DNA from: Alkalicoccus luteus
Lineage (GTDB): Bacteria > Bacillota > Bacilli > Bacillales > Salisediminibacteriaceae
Reading direction: 5' to 3'
Assembly: GCF_012034335.1 (NCBI RefSeq)
Contig: NZ_JAATHJ010000028.1
Coordinates: 1-39,884, forward strand
Length of the DNA stretch: 39,884 nt
Shown: piece by piece, positions 17,130 to 24,774 of the stretch
Layout: each line of letters opens with the position of its first letter
How positions within the stretch are numbered: position 1 is the stretch's first letter
Notes under the pieces: model-generated
Databases searched by the model: none
What the model saw: the letters and a program-made list of their open reading frames with translations, nothing else
Told to the model about the DNA's origin: nothing
Position numbers and translations under genes: made by a program

Positions 17130-17157
17130 GAGGAGCCGCCTCGCAAAGCGGCTCCTC
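17130..17157. terminator. Strong hairpin between proline dehydrogenase and arginase genes
   Basis: GAGGAGCCGC and GCGGCTCCTC form a perfect 10-bp stem with an 8-base loop. The T-rich tail is on the plus strand (TTATTTTG), so on the minus strand it lacks a U tract. It may only weaken read-through into rocF, or protect the 3' end of the proline dehydrogenase mRNA. Confidence 0.5.
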
Positions 17158-17165
17158 TTATTTTG

Positions 17166-18071
17166 TTATTTGGAAAGCAAGCCGCGTACGGCAAACGTGA
17201 TGTTTTGCGGACGCTCTGCAAGCCGGCGCATAAAATACCCGTACCAGTCGTTGCCAAACGGTACATATACGCGCATCTTATAACCTTCCGACGCAATCTG
17301 CTCCTGCATATCGGTACGGAAGCCGTAAAGCATCTGAAATTCAAACTGATCGCGGCTGATATTGTTCTCTTCCGCAAACTGCTTCACTTCGGCAATGATG
17401 TTATGGTCGTGTGTCGCCACTGCTGCATAACTGCCGTTCAGCATATGACGCTTAATGATATTCATATAATTGCGGTATACATCATCTGCTTTTTGATAAG
17501 CTACCTCAGGCGGTTCATTATACGCTCCTTTTATCAGCCGCAGGTTCATTCCCTTAAGATCGTCAATATCTTTTTCTGCCCTGAATAAGTAAGCCTGAAT
17601 CGCTGTTCCGACGTTATCATAGTCGCGGCGCAGCTCCTGAAGCACTTCAAGTGTCGGATCGAGATGGGAATAATCCTCCATATCAATGCGGACAAAATTG
17701 CTGTGCTCTTTTGCGGTATCCAGTATCATTCGCATGTTTGACAGACATAGCTCTTTGTCAATATCCAGTCCCAGCTGCGTCAGCTTCAAAGAAAGATTAC
17801 AGTCGACCCCTGCTTCCGCCATCGCATTAAGCGTGCGTACGCAGTAATCAGCGGCATCGATCGCTTCATCTTTGTTGTAAACGAATTCACCAAGATGATC
17901 AACCGTGACAGACAATCCTTTTTCATTTAGTTTCCGGGCTGTTTCCATCGCCTCGTCAATTGTCTCTCCGGCTATTACAGATTTCGCTCCGAATTTAGGT
18001 CCCCATTTTTCTGCCCTGTTTTTCACAAAATCATTTTGGGCAAGAAAAAGAAATATATTACGTGTAATCAT
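17166..18071 (-). CDS. putB: Proline dehydrogenase
   Basis: A 301-residue flavoprotein that oxidises proline to pyrroline-5-carboxylate at the membrane. It matches the short monofunctional PutB/FadM-type enzymes of Bacillus. RIDMEDYSH, LRLIKGAYNEPPEVA, AVATHDHNII, FEFQMLYGFR and MRVYVPFGNDWYGYFMRR form the family's FAD- and substrate-binding blocks in order. I start at the ATG at 18071 (MITRNIFLFLAQND), which matches the start of relatives; the ATG at 18083 abuts GGGG too closely. A sigma-54 promoter and RocR-type activator gene lie upstream. No pyrroline-5-carboxylate dehydrogenase gene is in the window. Confidence 0.92.
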   Translation of the reverse strand: MITRNIFLFLAQNDFVKNRAEKWGPKFGAKSVIAGETIDEAMETARKLNEKGLSVTVDHLGEFVYNKDEAIDAADYCVRTLNAMAEAGVDCNLSLKLTQLGLDIDKELCLSNMRMILDTAKEHSNFVRIDMEDYSHLDPTLEVLQELRRDYDNVGTAIQAYLFRAEKDIDDLKGMNLRLIKGAYNEPPEVAYQKADDVYRNYMNIIKRHMLNGSYAAVATHDHNIIAEVKQFAEENNISRDQFEFQMLYGFRTDMQEQIASEGYKMRVYVPFGNDWYGYFMRRLAERPQNITFAVRGLLSK

Positions 18072-18194
18072 CAGGAAGGTCATCCCCTTTCTTCTCGTTG
18101 GTCCGGCTGAACATACACTGATGGACAAAAGCTGCTTATGGTACTTTTCCCGCTGCTGGCTCTTTTCAACCGTGGAACGCCGTCACTGCCTTAA

Positions 18195-18218
18195 TTAATG
18201 CAAAAACAATGCCAACTT
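18195..18218 (-). promoter_or_regulatory. Sigma-54 (SigL) promoter of proline dehydrogenase gene
   Basis: On the minus strand TTGGCATTGTTTTTGCATTA places the invariant GG (18213-18212) and GC (18201-18200) exactly 10 bases apart, as required at -24/-12. It points at putB about 125 bases away. Confidence 0.75.
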
Positions 18219-18263
18219 ACAAAAGCTCGTACTGTAAGCCTTTTCACTCGATATTTCAACAAA

Positions 18264-18314
18264 TTATTTTGCAGTGCCATGATAATTTGCACCTTTGCGA
18301 AAATTTTTTTTGCA
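18264..18314. promoter_or_regulatory. Candidate RocR enhancer (UAS) and operator
   Basis: TGCGAAAATTTTTTTTGCA (18296-18314) is an A/T-centred dyad with 7 of 8 outer pairs. A related half TTATTTTGCA lies at 18264-18273. They stand about 65-115 bases upstream of the sigma-54 promoter, where a RocR-type enhancer is expected. The 3' end overlaps the -35 of rocR, which would allow autorepression. Confidence 0.5.
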
Positions 18315-18339
18315 TCGGGATGACCTTTCCCTATATGAT
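18310..18339 (+). promoter_or_regulatory. Sigma-A promoter of rocR
   Basis: TTGCAT (18310-18315), 18 bases, TATGAT (18334-18339), about 35 bases before the rocR start. Confidence 0.6.
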
Positions 18340-18373
18340 GAATAAAATAAAGATTGTTTATGGAGGAATAACG

Positions 18374-19753
18374 ATGCTTCCTGAAATGCCCGCTGTGTAC
18401 AAACAATTGCTTGATCAGCTTGACGCGGGGATCCACATCGTGGACCGCGATGGCAAATCACTTATTTATAATGAAAAAATGTCCCGAATCGAGGGAATGA
18501 ATAAAGAGGAAGTGCTGCGTAAAAATATTATGGATATTTTTATGTTTGCTTCAGAAGAAGACAGCCGACTGCTGCAGGCTTTGAAGTACGGCAAGTCCTT
18601 TCAAAGCGAAAAGCAAACGTATTTTACGTTTAAAGGTAAAGAAATCACAACGATAAACGATATTTTTCCGATTGAAGTTGATGGTATTTCTGCAGGGGCA
18701 GTTGAAATTGCAGAGGATATTACGAAGCTCGAGAGGATGGCGCGCAGAAAAAGAAATGACAGTCTTCGATTTACGTTTGAACGGATTGTCGGAGAAAGCA
18801 TTCCGCTGCAGGAAACCGTGCAGCGGGCCAGGCAGGCTGCGCGAACAAATTCATCCGTTTTGCTTTACGGAGAAACCGGTACAGGAAAGGAGCTGTTTGC
18901 TCAGAGTATTCATGCAGAAAGCCCGCGAGCCTCCGGACCCTTTATCGCGCAAAACTGCGCTGCGCTGCCTGAATCTTTAATGGAAGGAATATTATTCGGA
19001 TCGGTAAAAGGAGCTTATACAGGAGCGGGCGGACAAGCCGGCCTGTTCGAACAGGCAGCCGGCGGAACACTTTTGCTTGATGAGATCAACTCGCTCTCGA
19101 CGCCGATGCAGGCCAAACTCCTCCGGATTCTTCAGGAAAAAACGGTACGCAGGCTTGGCGGCACGAAGGATGTTCCCGTCGACGTGAGAATTATTGCAGT
19201 CTTAAATGAAGATCCGCTGACCGCCATGCAGGAGGGTCGGCTGCGTCCCGATTTATACTACAGGCTGAGCGTTGTCTCGCTCGCAGTCCCTCCTCTCCGG
19301 GAACGAATCCGCGATATTCCGGTTCTGAGCCGATATTTTATTTCCTTGTTTAATGAGCAGTTTCAGTTAAGCGTTGAGGGGCTTGCAGAAGAAACTGCTT
19401 ATCTTTTCCATGCCTACGAGTGGCCTGGCAACGTCCGTGAACTCGAGCATATCATTGAAGGCGCAATGAATATGATGCATGATACAGGCAGAATCGAGCC
19501 TTATCACCTGCCCGGTCATATGCGTATGCGGTTCAGTAAAGAAAAACCTCGCCCAGCCGAGTCTGATGAGCACCCGCAAAAGAGCCTGAAAGAACATCTC
19601 GAGGCCAGTGAACGCATGTACCTGGAGGAAACACTCCGCCGCACAAACCAGAATGTGACTCGTGCTGCCGACATGCTTGGACTGAGCCGCCAGAGCTTAC
19701 AATACCGCCTCAAAAAACTGAAGATTCAGCGCCCGGATACGGCAGAAAGCTGA
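18374..19753 (+). CDS. rocR: RocR-type sigma-54-dependent activator
   Basis: A 459-residue enhancer-binding protein, the same size as B. subtilis RocR (461). Residues about 1-115 are a PAS sensor domain, about 140-380 the AAA+ domain, and the C-terminus a Fis-type HTH (TRAADMLGLSRQSLQYRLKK). Walker A is GETGTGKE and Walker B GGTLLLDEI. The loop that contacts sigma-54 reads GAYTGA instead of the usual GAFTGA. GGAGG stands 8 bases before the ATG. It is divergent from putB, whose promoter it probably activates in response to arginine, ornithine or proline breakdown. Confidence 0.9.
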   Translation: MLPEMPAVYKQLLDQLDAGIHIVDRDGKSLIYNEKMSRIEGMNKEEVLRKNIMDIFMFASEEDSRLLQALKYGKSFQSEKQTYFTFKGKEITTINDIFPIEVDGISAGAVEIAEDITKLERMARRKRNDSLRFTFERIVGESIPLQETVQRARQAARTNSSVLLYGETGTGKELFAQSIHAESPRASGPFIAQNCAALPESLMEGILFGSVKGAYTGAGGQAGLFEQAAGGTLLLDEINSLSTPMQAKLLRILQEKTVRRLGGTKDVPVDVRIIAVLNEDPLTAMQEGRLRPDLYYRLSVVSLAVPPLRERIRDIPVLSRYFISLFNEQFQLSVEGLAEETAYLFHAYEWPGNVRELEHIIEGAMNMMHDTGRIEPYHLPGHMRMRFSKEKPRPAESDEHPQKSLKEHLEASERMYLEETLRRTNQNVTRAADMLGLSRQSLQYRLKKLKIQRPDTAES

Positions 19754-21468
19754 TGATCCGCGAGCTTTCGGTAGAGAGAGTGGCTGTCATACAGCGTACG
19801 GTGGCTCCCTCTGCCGGTTACACGCCCGTTTTCCATAACAATAATCTGATCCGCTCCTGAAATCGTTGAAAAGCGGTGTGCGATGATGATCGTCGTTCTT
19901 CCCTTCATCAGAATCTCAAGCGCTTCCTGAACTTGTTTTTCCGACTGGCTATCGAGGCTTGCCGTGGCCTCATCCAGAAGCAGAACTTCCGGATCCCGCA
20001 GCAGCGCCCGTGCAATCGCGATTCGCTGCTTCTGACCTCCCGACAGACGAATTCCCCTCTCGCCGACTTCCGTATCAAGCTTGTCAGGCAGCTCCTGAAC
20101 AAATGATGAAGCATTGGCTGCTTCCAGCACCTCCCAGAAGCGGTATTCCGGCGGCTCTTCCGTGAGTCCGTACATGAGATTTTCACGAATAGTACCGGCA
20201 AGCAGCGGGCTTTCCTGCGAGACATAGCCGATTTTCCGCCGCCAGTCCCGCAGCGGATATACTGTCACCGGATCGTTCCCGTAGCGGATCGAACCCTTTC
20301 CCGGCTCATAAAATCGTTCTATTAATGAAAACAGTGTCGTTTTACCCGCTCCGCTTGGCCCGACTACCGCTGTCACACTGCCTGCCGGTACGTTAAAGGA
20401 CACATCAGTAATTACCGGCTCCCGGTCGTAAGCAAACGATACTTGTTCCATCGAAAGCGGCTGCAGCTTTGCAGGCGGCTGACTGTCGGAAGCCTCCGGT
20501 TCTTCCGGTTCATCGAGAAGTCCGCGGATTCGCTCTGTTGCTCCTGCAGCTTTCTGGAGCTCTGCAAAAAAGGAAGAAAACTGGCTCACAGGTACGATAA
20601 TCATAAAGAGATATAAGATGAAAGCAACGAGCTCACCTGCAGTTAATGCCCCGGCCGCCACTCTGACTCCGCCAAAGCCAATGATAAAGACGAGCATCAG
20701 CATCATCGCAAGCATCATGAGCGGATGCAGGATCGCAAGCACTTTTGCTTCTTTTAATCCGTAGCGGAAAAGTTCTTTCGTACGCGTTTCACCCCGCTGT
20801 CTTTCGTGTTTTTCTGCCGTATACATTTTAACGAGCCTGATTTCAGAAAGTACCGTGCTGAGTACAGCTGTGTAAGAAGCCATCTCCTGCTGCAGAGATT
20901 TAGAAATACGGTACATTTTTCTGCCAAGCGGGATAATGATGAACAGCATCACTGGAACCGCCGTCAGCATTACAAGTGTCATCTGCCAATCAAGCCACAG
21001 CAGTATAATAACCGCACCCGTCATAGACAATACACCGGTCACCGCAGATACGAGATGTCTCGTAATCAGCCCTTTCACAATTCCGGTATCATTGATCAGG
21101 CGGCTGACCGTTTCACCGCTTTGAACGTTATCAAAATATTCGACAGGAAGGCGCAGAATATGGTGCCAGATCCGGCTTCGCAGCTCCCGGACAATATGCT
21201 CGCCGGTATACGTAAGCAAATACATAGATACACCGCTCCCAGCTGCCTGAAGCAGAAACAGACCTAAAAAGAGCACAATCATACCTGTTTCAAGACCGCC
21301 TGCCGTCACCGAATCGACAATCTGCTGAGTGAAGAGCGGAATAAGCAGGCCTACGGCGGTCTCAAACAGGCTGAGAATAAGTGCAGCGGCTAAAATCCAT
21401 ACCGGCGGTTTCGTCATTCGGATTAATTCGTAAAATCTGCGCCATGTAAAAGGCTTTTGCTCCGCCAT
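19726..21468 (-). CDS. ABC exporter, fused permease and ATPase (BmrA-like)
   Basis: A 580-residue half-transporter that should work as a homodimer in the membrane. Six membrane segments occupy about residues 15-310. The ATPase follows, with GPSGAGKTT (Walker A), LSGGQKQRIAIARAL (signature) and VLLLDEATASLD (Walker B). It resembles multidrug exporters of the BmrA/LmrA group; the substrate is unknown. I start at the ATG at 21468 after GGGGAG; the frame is open 32 codons further. Its last 28 bases overlap the end of the convergent rocR gene. Confidence 0.88.
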   Translation of the reverse strand: MAEQKPFTWRRFYELIRMTKPPVWILAAALILSLFETAVGLLIPLFTQQIVDSVTAGGLETGMIVLFLGLFLLQAAGSGVSMYLLTYTGEHIVRELRSRIWHHILRLPVEYFDNVQSGETVSRLINDTGIVKGLITRHLVSAVTGVLSMTGAVIILLWLDWQMTLVMLTAVPVMLFIIIPLGRKMYRISKSLQQEMASYTAVLSTVLSEIRLVKMYTAEKHERQRGETRTKELFRYGLKEAKVLAILHPLMMLAMMLMLVFIIGFGGVRVAAGALTAGELVAFILYLFMIIVPVSQFSSFFAELQKAAGATERIRGLLDEPEEPEASDSQPPAKLQPLSMEQVSFAYDREPVITDVSFNVPAGSVTAVVGPSGAGKTTLFSLIERFYEPGKGSIRYGNDPVTVYPLRDWRRKIGYVSQESPLLAGTIRENLMYGLTEEPPEYRFWEVLEAANASSFVQELPDKLDTEVGERGIRLSGGQKQRIAIARALLRDPEVLLLDEATASLDSQSEKQVQEALEILMKGRTTIIIAHRFSTISGADQIIVMENGRVTGRGSHRTLYDSHSLYRKLADHQLSAVSGR

Positions 21469-21499
21469 ATACGCCACTCCCCGTTTCATTTCTGTCTTT

Positions 21500-21528
21500 A
21501 TTATACCTTTCGTTCTTTCATCTGTCCG
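21500..21528 (-). promoter_or_regulatory. Promoter of the ABC exporter gene
   Basis: On the minus strand CGGACA (21528-21523), 17 bases, then a perfect TATAAT (21505-21500). Confidence 0.6.
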
Positions 21529-21550
21529 GATCTGCTGCTTCTTCACAGCT

Positions 21551-21578
21551 AAAAAGCCGCCCACTGATCGGGGCGGCT
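21551..21578 (-). terminator. Terminator of the sigX-rsiX operon
   Basis: On the minus strand AGCCGCCC pairs with GGGCGGCT and is followed by TTTTTAG, 11 bases beyond the rsiX stop. Confidence 0.82.
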
Positions 21579-21588
21579 CAGATTATCT

Positions 21589-23103
21589 TTATGACTCATT
21601 ATCATTATCGTTCTCATTTTCGTCTTCTTCTGACTCTTCCACGTTTTCGTCATTTTCGTTCACGTTTTCATTAACATTCTCTGTATTTTCTTCAGCATTT
21701 TCCGCGTTGTTATCCGGCTCGTCCGGTTCTTCCTCATTCACCGCTTCATTATTTCCAGTTGAATTGTTGACTGGCTCATTAGATTCGTCCCCATCGCTGC
21801 TTTCTTCAGGCAGCTGAAGCGGAATGACTGTTACTTCTTCTTCTTCGTTATTGACAAACTGAACGGTATCAAGCGTGAAATACTTAGCTGTCAGTTCCAC
21901 AGCCTGCTTGAACAGCTGGAAATCTTCTTCTGGTGCCCCTTCGTCACTGAAAAACACGAAAGCCGTTTCGTCTTCGTACCGAACATCACTGACTGTCACT
22001 TCTTCAGGAACGATCGAGCTGTAGCTTTCTTCTTCCGAAGCTGCCATTTCTTCAATCGTTTCATCAAACGTCAGCGGCTCTCCAGCTCCGTTTGTCATTG
22101 GGGCACCAGCCTGCCGGGCACTGACGAGATTGCCTTCAACCTGATAAAAACCGCGGTTCATCAAGGAAAGGGATACGTTTGTTTCTCCGACCGGACCGAA
22201 TTCCAGCGGTTCATCTCCCTCAAAGAAATACACCTGATTAATTTGATGAATGGACAGTACTTCCTGAAGCACCTCAAGCGCATAATCCGTCTGGGCGCTG
22301 GAAAGGCTCGAGAAATCGGTTCCCTCTTCAAAATAGAGACTGACGGCTCCTTCTTCAGGCTGGTGAAGTTCAATCGACTCCAGCAAGCTGAAGACACCCT
22401 CTTCTTCTGTCGGATCGCTTGCTGCCAATGCTTCTGTAACGGCCTCAGCTTTTGTAAGACCTGTACCGCTTTCAGGCGTCAGCGTAACCAGTGATCCATT
22501 CTCTTCTTCCACAGCTGCCGTCACGTATGTTGTACCTTCTTCTTCATACCCGTAATCAATCTGTGCTTCCTGCATGCCATTCCCGTTGTTTTCCTCATTG
22601 TTTAAAATATTATCGCTCAAATCTGCCTCTCCCGGAGACGTGTTTACCGGATCATTGTCCGCAGCTTCTTCTTCCTGATTCACCTGTATGTCAGCGCCTT
22701 CTTCCTCTGCTCCATCGTTCTGCGGAGCTGAGTTGGAAGGATCGTTATCTGCATTGTCGGTGTTCTCGTTGCCTGCCTGATCTGCTGCGTCGTTCTGCAA
22801 GTCCGATTCACTCATAGTCGACATGTTATTCTGCTCTGCGGAATTCATGTCATCTCCGCTCATAAACATACCGCTGTTCATAAATGACGGGATCATGAGC
22901 ACGACGAGAAGAACGGCGGCTGCCGAAGCCATGGCCGGAAAAAACCACTGACGCTTCCGCTGCTCCATCCTGGACGGCATTCTTCCGCCGCGCTGTTTTT
23001 CTACTGCCTGAAACAGCTCGTCTTTGGAGCGCCTGTCTTCAATTTTCGGGAGCTTCGTCAGTGTCTTTTCAATATCATCCTCTGACCATTTCCTTCTGCT
23101 CAC
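21589..23103 (-). CDS. rsiX: RsiX-like anti-sigma factor, enlarged
   Basis: A 504-residue membrane-anchored anti-sigma factor; B. subtilis RsiX has about 368 residues. The cytoplasmic N-terminus (WSEDDIEKTLTKLPKIEDRR, about 4-23) resembles RsiX. One membrane segment follows (about 56-73, ASAAAVLLVVLMIPSF), then a long acidic Asn/Glu/Asp linker, a GerMN-like repeat region as in RsiX, and a second acidic tail of about 70 residues at the C-terminus. It should hold SigX inactive until an envelope signal. The GTG start overlaps the sigX stop (GTGA) with GGAGG 7 bases upstream, so the two are translationally coupled. Confidence 0.88.
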   Translation of the reverse strand: MSRRKWSEDDIEKTLTKLPKIEDRRSKDELFQAVEKQRGGRMPSRMEQRKRQWFFPAMASAAAVLLVVLMIPSFMNSGMFMSGDDMNSAEQNNMSTMSESDLQNDAADQAGNENTDNADNDPSNSAPQNDGAEEEGADIQVNQEEEAADNDPVNTSPGEADLSDNILNNEENNGNGMQEAQIDYGYEEEGTTYVTAAVEEENGSLVTLTPESGTGLTKAEAVTEALAASDPTEEEGVFSLLESIELHQPEEGAVSLYFEEGTDFSSLSSAQTDYALEVLQEVLSIHQINQVYFFEGDEPLEFGPVGETNVSLSLMNRGFYQVEGNLVSARQAGAPMTNGAGEPLTFDETIEEMAASEEESYSSIVPEEVTVSDVRYEDETAFVFFSDEGAPEEDFQLFKQAVELTAKYFTLDTVQFVNNEEEEVTVIPLQLPEESSDGDESNEPVNNSTGNNEAVNEEEPDEPDNNAENAEENTENVNENVNENDENVEESEEDENENDNDNES

Positions 23104-23648
23104 TGCGTTTCCTCCTTTCCTTCCTGTACATCTTCGTGTGCCTTCAGATGCTTTTGCAGCGCTTTGATCGCCCGATGCTGGGTCGTTTTCACTTTGCTTT
23201 CCGACCACCCGAGAATCTCCGCACTTTCAGCAATCGAGAGTGCCTGCACATAACGGAGTACAATCACCTGCTGCTGATCTTTCGTGCACTTTTCAAGCAT
23301 TTGATACACCTGCTGAATTTCTTCCTGCTGCTCAACAATTTGATCAGGGAGCGGCTGCTTGTCCTCGATTTCAAACTCCCGTTCGCTCCATTCGTATTCC
23401 TTGCCTTCGAATTTACGCTTTTTTCGGGACTGTCTGCGTATCCAGTCAATTGCAACATGTTTTGCGATGGAGTAGAGCCATGTTTTTTCACTGCTTTTTC
23501 CTTCAAACGTTTCAAAAGAATGCAAAACTTTTATATATACTTCCTGAACCAGTTCCTCTGCCGTTTCACGGCTTCGGACCAGGTAAAATAAATATTGGAA
23601 TAATTGCTGGTGGTAGGTCGTGTAAAGCCGTTCAAACTCCTCCCTCAC
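23100..23648 (-). CDS. sigX: ECF sigma factor SigX
   Basis: A 182-residue ECF sigma factor closely resembling B. subtilis SigX, which controls cell-envelope composition and surface charge. Region 2 includes ETAEELVQEVYIKVLHSFE and SSEKTWLYSIAKHVAIDW. Region 4 includes IAESAEILGWSESKVKTTQ. The GTG at 23648 follows GGGAGG by 8 bases and aligns with the B. subtilis start; an ATG 7 codons upstream has no ribosome binding site. It forms an operon with rsiX and carries a matching autoregulatory promoter. Confidence 0.92.
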   Translation of the reverse strand: MREEFERLYTTYHQQLFQYLFYLVRSRETAEELVQEVYIKVLHSFETFEGKSSEKTWLYSIAKHVAIDWIRRQSRKKRKFEGKEYEWSEREFEIEDKQPLPDQIVEQQEEIQQVYQMLEKCTKDQQQVIVLRYVQALSIAESAEILGWSESKVKTTQHRAIKALQKHLKAHEDVQEGKEETQ

Positions 23649-23676
23649 AATATTCCCTCCCTGTGTCATATAGTTA

Positions 23677-23702
23677 GTCGCTTACGCGCTGATTGTGTTA
23701 CA
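23677..23702 (-). promoter_or_regulatory. SigX autoregulatory promoter
   Basis: On the minus strand TGTAAC (23702-23697), 16 bases, CGAC (23680-23677). This fits the B. subtilis SigX consensus TGTAAC-N16/17-CGAC and lies about 30 bases before the sigX start. Confidence 0.8.
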
Positions 23703-23792
23703 ACGTGCTGAAGAATTTATGTATGCGTTTACGAGTTCTTTTTTTAAATATGAGGAAACCCGATTAATTATGTTTTGAAGCCGGTTATTACA

Positions 23793-23819
23793 TACGTGAA
23801 ACAATGTTCATTCGTTTCA
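23793..23819 (-). promoter_or_regulatory. Second ECF-type promoter candidate upstream of sigX
   Basis: On the minus strand TGAAAC (23819-23814), 17 bases, CGTA (23796-23793), which resembles SigW/SigX promoters. The same bases form a perfect GTGAAAC/GTTTCAC dyad (23796-23820), so it could instead be an operator. Confidence 0.45.
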
Positions 23820-23889
23820 CATGCTTATTGTATCAGATACCGGTCCGGTGCCGGGAAATAATTCCGCAGAGCAGGCAGACCGCCAAAGA

Positions 23890-23920
23890 AAAACCATTCA
23901 TCCACAAGGACAAATGGTTT
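23890..23920 (-). terminator. Terminator of the GbsR-type repressor gene
   Basis: On the minus strand AAACCATT pairs with AATGGTTT and is followed by TTCTTT. It overlaps the stop codon of the gene. Confidence 0.7.
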
Positions 23921-24464
23921 ACACGTCTTTAGCCGGCACTTCTTTTTTCGGCACCAGCTCATAGATTTTGTCGGTCTCAAATAAAGAAATCACTTCATTA
24001 AGCCATTCATAATATGCTTCGGCAGCTTCGAGTTTGTCGATATCAGCTTGCGCCCGTTCAGCGATTTCTGCCCCCGCCTTCTCCCGAACCTCTTCAAGCT
24101 CTGCTTTTGCGATGCGAAGTGCTTTAAGATTCAGCTCTGACGCCTCACTCCACCGTTTAATGAATACAGTCGAGAACGACTTATACCAGTCCGGATCAGT
24201 CTGATACAGGTCCTTGCGAACTCCCTTACGCCATGTTTTTTCAATCATGTTTGCATCCGCGAGTGTTCGCACTCCCGTGCTCATACTCGTCTTGCTCATT
24301 CCCGTCTGGCGGCTTAGTTCATCGAGCGTAACCGGGTCTTCCGAAAAAAAGATAGTCCCGTACAGCCTGCCAATCGAAGCAGGAAGATCATAGAGACTGA
24401 TATTGTTCGCTATTTCGTTTGTAAACCTGGATCGGGCCTGATCCAGTTTTGCTTCAAAGTCCAT
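23919..24464 (-). CDS. GbsR/OpcR-type transcriptional repressor
   Basis: A 181-residue MarR-like winged-helix protein of the GbsR/OpcR family. In Bacillus these proteins repress uptake or synthesis of glycine betaine. The family block IGRLYGTIFFSEDPVTLDE (about 31-49) precedes the HTH segment LSRQTGMSKTSMSTGVRTL. The C-terminal half is a dimerising helical region. AAAGGAGG precedes the ATG. It is divergent from the betaine importer operon, which it probably controls, and the palindrome in the shared intergenic region is the best operator candidate. Confidence 0.9.
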   Translation of the reverse strand: MDFEAKLDQARSRFTNEIANNISLYDLPASIGRLYGTIFFSEDPVTLDELSRQTGMSKTSMSTGVRTLADANMIEKTWRKGVRKDLYQTDPDWYKSFSTVFIKRWSEASELNLKALRIAKAELEEVREKAGAEIAERAQADIDKLEAAEAYYEWLNEVISLFETDKIYELVPKKEVPAKDV

Positions 24465-24493
24465 GAGAGCAGCCTCCTTTATACACCTTTCTC

Positions 24494-24521
24494 ATAGTAG
24501 CACGGAGAAAAGAACTGTTAA
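24494..24521 (-). promoter_or_regulatory. Promoter of the GbsR-type repressor gene
   Basis: On the minus strand TTAACA (24521-24516), 16 bases, TACTAT (24499-24494), about 30 bases before the start codon. Confidence 0.55.
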
Positions 24522-24584
24522 AACGAAAGGTTGCGTCCTTATCGCGAGTATTTTGTAGTATTATAAAGATATCAGCGCGTCAGT

Positions 24585-24608
24585 TTTGTACAGTTTTTTC
24601 TGTACAAA
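24585..24608. promoter_or_regulatory. Perfect palindrome, likely repressor operator for opuA
   Basis: TTTGTACAG-tttttt-CTGTACAAA is a perfect 9-bp inverted repeat in the 310-base gap between the repressor gene and opuAA. It lies about 35 bases upstream of the opuA -35. Its position suits a GbsR-family dimer; the assignment is inferred. Confidence 0.6.
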
Positions 24609-24639
24609 CTTTATCCTTGATTATGTCTCTCCACAACAG

Positions 24640-24668
24640 TTGAAGGAATTGAAAAAGATGCGTATAGT
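24640..24668 (+). promoter_or_regulatory. Sigma-A promoter of opuA operon
   Basis: TTGAAG (24640-24645), 17 bases, TATAGT (24663-24668). A leader of about 100 bases follows before opuAA. Apart from this, the repressor promoter and the palindrome, I see nothing else in the 24465-24774 gap. Confidence 0.65.
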
Positions 24669-24774
24669 GAGCAAGGTGTGATTTCAACTGCTTTGTACCT
24701 AGTTCCATGTTATTCCATGCGCCAAAGGTTGCAAAGAGTGTGAAAAACCATGAAAATGAAAAGAGGTGGCAGAC

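Noticed and set aside
17051-17165. Sigma-54 promoter for arginase (a TGGCA sequence in the gap)
   Set aside because: No GC follows at the required 10-base distance, so the -24/-12 geometry is not met.
18264-18284. Another -24/-12 site on the minus strand starting TGGCAC
   Set aside because: The -12 GC is missing at the correct spacing; only the site at 18195-18218 fits.
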